This document shows, one piece after another, positions 61,168 through 64,000 of a stretch of 64,000 bases of DNA. Position 1 is the first letter of the stretch. The number at the start of each line of letters is the position of its first letter. The notes under the pieces are model-generated. The model made no database searches and was not told the origin of the DNA. It saw only the letters and a program-made list of their open reading frames with translations. The stretch spans positions 310,001-374,000 of the forward strand of contig NC_068569.1 of assembly GCF_025698545.1 (NCBI RefSeq), written 5' to 3'. Made by a program: the position numbers and the translations under genes. Origin of the DNA: Gossypium raimondii (Eukaryota; Streptophyta; Magnoliopsida; Malvales; Malvaceae).

Positions 61168-62866
61168 GGGTAAAATATCAAAAAAAGTCACTTTTTTTTA
61201 AAAATTTACCGAAATGGACCCTTTTTCCCTAAATCGTGTCCATGTCACCGTGAAGTCAGGGGACGTGTCAGCAAATCACGGCCACGTCAGCGCGTTTTGC
61301 TATGTGGCAACAAAGCGCGTCCATGAAAGCGCGATTTGTGTGCACGTTAGCGCGCTTTGCTGACGTGGTCGCGCTTTGTCGCCACGTAAAGCGCCCCTAG
61401 GGATGCGATTTCCCTTTTTTTCTCACTGTAGGTTTTTAGATTTTAGGGTTTAGAGTTTTTAGTATTTTTAAGGTTTTAGAGAAAAAGTAAACAAATAAGG
61501 GATTAGGGTTTCCTAATTAAATTAATTATAATTTATTCAAAATTGGATTACGTTTCGTGTTTATGGGTTTTTAAGATAAAATCAAAGCAGGATGCTTTAT
61601 CAAAAGGATTTCTGAAGTCGCGCCCACTTGTACGCGCTTTTGCTACAGTAGGTCCTAGAAAAATAATTTCGAGTTGACGTTTCTGAGCAAATAGTATAAA
61701 AAACGCTTCAAGCAGTATACTTTATGAGAATAATTTGTGAAATCGCGCCCTCCGAGAATGTGTCTCGTAACTAGCCCATCTCGATCTTACCTCCGTCCAT
61801 TTTCTTCGGAATAGCGCCCAAAAGCTCGTAGCACACCGCTCCCCAATCGCTAGATTGGGTAGACCCGGTGACTGGGTACCCGTCCACCGGCAATCCCAAT
61901 TGCAGACTGACATCTTCCAACGTGATAGTGCACTCCCCACATGGAAAATGGAATGTGTGCGTCTCGGGTCTCCACCTCTCGATCAACGCACTGATAAGTT
62001 TCAGGTCCACCTTGCATTCCCGGCCTACCGTCGCCACGTGCCAAAAACCCGCTTCCCGTAGGTAGTTCTCTACCAACGGTGATGGAGGAGCATGCATATT
62101 CCGGATATTGCATTCCAATATCCGATCTTCAGACTTTTATAACAAATAATAAATTAATAATTATATAAAAATGCATAAATAAAAAAATCTTAAATAATAT
62201 TTAAAAATTAAATTTAACACTTACCATTTTCATTTGTTCGACGGATATGTGCTGCTTATCAAGACGAGTCAATTCTCCGGCCATTGCTGAAATCGTACAA
62301 ATTTTTACGATTTAAAAAAATTTTAAAAAAATAATTTTTTTAAAAATTATTTAAAAATAGGGATTTAAGAGAAATTTAAGAGAAATTTGAGAGCAAATTG
62401 AGATTAAATATGGATTTCAGAGAAATTTGGAAGGAAATTGAGAGCAAATTGAGAGCAAATTTAGAGGAAATTTAGAGGAAATTTGAGAGAGGATTAGTTT
62501 GTGAAAAAAAAGGGGGTGGGGGTATTTATAGATTGTTTTTTGATGTTGGGGGCAGCGGTAAAAAATGACCGTTACTCGTTTCATCTTGTGAACAAATCGC
62601 GTCCCTAAGGCGCGCTTACGTGTAACAACAAAGCGCCGCGTCGGTAGCGCTTTCTTGACGATGCACACAAATCACGCTTTCGTGGACGCGCTTTGTTGCC
62701 ACGTCAGCAAAGCGCGCTGACATGGCCGCGATTTGCTGACACGTCCCCTGACTTCGCAGTGACGTGGACGCGATTAAGGGGAAAAGGGCCCATTCCGGTA
62801 AATAATAAAATACCAGGCCTATTTCGGTAAATTTTAAAAAAAGTTGATTTTTTTGGTATTTTGCCC
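61168..62866. mobile_element. Internally deleted Mutator/PMD element with both termini (copy 3)
   Basis: The left terminus is GGGTAAAATATCAAAAAAAG. The right terminus, read inward, is GGGCAAAATACCAAAAAAAT, and the similarity continues through AAATTTACCGAAAT. The flanks are GCTCTATTT (61159-61167) and GTTTTATTT (62867-62875), a 9-bp pair with two differences, as expected for an old Mutator target duplication. GC-rich subterminal arrays follow at 61240-61410 and 62590-62780. Only the first ~170 residues of the PMD gene remain. The left arm, which in copy 1 leads into the transposase, is fused to PMD at about 61757. Confidence 0.85.
61758..62284 (-). pseudogene. Plant mobile domain gene, copy 3, 3'-truncated
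   Basis: Exon 1 is 62225-62284 (MAGELTRLDKQHISVEQMKM). Exon 2 starts at 62133 with [19 protein letters not shown] and stays open through the PMD start: [35 protein letters not shown] and [18 protein letters not shown]. It is cut after the GWL..T segment where left-arm sequence is joined. The remaining part has no internal stop, in contrast to copies 1 and 2. Confidence 0.85.
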
Positions 62867-63546
62867 GTTTTATTTTATTTATTCTAAAATTCATTTAAAA
62901 TTATTCACATAATGCTATAATTATATATAAATTATTTTATCATTTAAATTGAATTTATAAAGAGTTAAACCATTTGAAGAAATGTTTATATTAAGAGTTA
63001 GATTGCATTTTATCATTTTATTTAAAAATGAGAAATTAGTTCATATATGTTACATCAAACAACAATTTGATTAATTTTAGTAAAAATTTTATTCATTTTA
63101 TTATTAAAATTAACGTGACATTTTACATATGTACATAATGTTAACATAGGAAGACAAATTTATTATTTTTAAGGTAGAAATTAAATAAATTTCTTAAAAA
63201 ATCAATTTAGATTAAATCATGTATTTTTTAGGTAAAAGAAATAAGATATAGTCTGACTATCTATTTTATTCGCTAAACATAGAATTGATAAGATGTAATT
63301 CATTAAATAATTAGCGGTGAGTGGAATGGCCACGAATCAGTTGGGTTGTGTAACTATGAACTACACCGGTACTTCTCTCCTACCCACAAAACAAACACAC
63401 TGGCCAGATTTTGTTTTATCAACTTCCTTACAGTACCCATTCATATTATCTATCGTAAAGCCACGCCCAACCGTCAACCATTAGTATGGTTTAATTCACT
63501 CCCTTCGCCTCTCATTTCTACTAGTTATATAACAAAAAGGCCAGAA
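62867..63546. other. 5' flank of the right-edge gene
   Basis: AT-rich to about 63330, then a more balanced leader region with CACGCCC and CCAACCG words preceding the start at 63547. No separate gene was seen. Confidence 0.45.
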
Positions 63547-63867
63547 ATGAGTACAATCGCTACACACACACCAGCAGTAATCAAAGCAACACAACTTGCA
63601 GCATTCAACCCATTTCTCTCTTCATCTAAACCACCCCTTCCTCCATGTTTATCTCTCTTTGAGGTCCCAATTTCACTCCTTTATTTCATTCACCTCATTT
63701 TTGTAAATGGTCATGGCTGACCCTGTTGCTACTCTCTCTTTTTTTTTAGAACCCTATTTCAGGTTCACGCGGTTTATCCTCAAAGGACAACGCTTTCCTC
63801 AGGGGCCAATTTAACAACAGCCGGTTTATGAATTTTTATGCTAGCCGTGCTCCCAGAAAGCAAAGAG
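63547..63867 (+). CDS. First two exons of a gene with a plastid-precursor-like N-terminus, continues beyond the window
   Basis: Exon 1 is 63547-63663 (39 codons) and exon 2 63750-63867. They join in phase 0 through a GT...AG intron of 86 bp, and a GTACTT donor follows. The N-terminus MSTIATHTPAVIKATQLAAF and the following Ser/Pro-rich stretch lack acidic residues for 38 positions and look like a chloroplast transit peptide. Exon 2 has GSRGLSSKDNAFLRGQF and a basic ASRAPRKQR end. I do not recognise the family from these 78 residues. An earlier in-frame ATG at 63346 would add 67 weakly convincing residues, so the later start is preferred. Confidence 0.55.
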
Positions 63868-64000
63868 GTACTTATAATGCAATTACTCTCCTTTTCTTGT
63901 TAATGTTTGAGCCTTTCTTTCTGGCTATTTTAGATATAATGAAAAGTAGCTCAGAATTGAAAATGGAGAAATTTTTAGTGCAATTATTGTGATAAGTTTC

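Noticed and set aside
1-64000. CRISPR arrays, bacterial operons or phage genes
   Set aside because: All evidence is of a plant nuclear genome; no spaced identical direct repeats of CRISPR type were seen.

Overview
This is nuclear DNA from a flowering plant. It shows multi-exon genes with GT-AG introns, plant-specific families and layered transposable elements. The Mutator/PMD elements, the long TG...CA LTRs and the MITEs look like families I associate with cotton (Gossypium); that genus call rests on memory of repeat families, not on a search. Exons were placed by hand from conserved protein segments, and in the two longest genes every exon junction kept the reading frame. Layout: a CYP59-type cyclophilin/RRM gene runs leftward out of the window (271-6564, minus). 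A 5.2-kb TIR element follows (8165-13392); it carries what looks like a captured host gene, a LINE relic, and a 2.5-kb LTR nested in the LINE. The ribosomal stalk gene RPP3 (14337-14906, minus) sits directly beside the largest structure, a ~10-kb Mutator-like element (about 15170-25338). That element holds a decayed MURA-type transposase on the plus strand facing a decayed plant mobile domain (PMD) gene on the minus strand. A 365-bp hAT-type MITE has inserted in the transposase, and a 2.8-kb LTR has inserted in PMD intron 1. Next come an intact-looking 22-exon UTP25/NOF1 gene (27594-37709, minus) and a four-exon GDSL esterase/lipase gene (39169-40589, minus). A second PMD element that lacks the transposase lies at 41780-45240, and relics of a bHLH gene and an NSE4 gene at 47425-48065. 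A glucose-6-phosphate 1-epimerase pseudogene (49521-54639, plus) is followed by a 2.5-kb solo LTR (54819-57315). A small plant-specific gene of unknown function with an apparently lost start codon lies at 58211-58967 (minus). A third, internally deleted 1.7-kb Mutator/PMD element with both terminal repeats is at 61168-62866. The first two exons of a gene whose product begins like a plastid precursor lie at the right edge (63547-63867, plus). The host genes do not form a pathway. They cover RNA processing and transcription (CYP59), ribosome biogenesis (UTP25), translation (RPP3) and extracellular lipid or ester metabolism (GDSL). The main story is the transposon biology: three related Mutator/PMD elements at three stages of decay, with nested insertions whose target duplications can be read directly and, in one case, checked against empty sites in sister copies.
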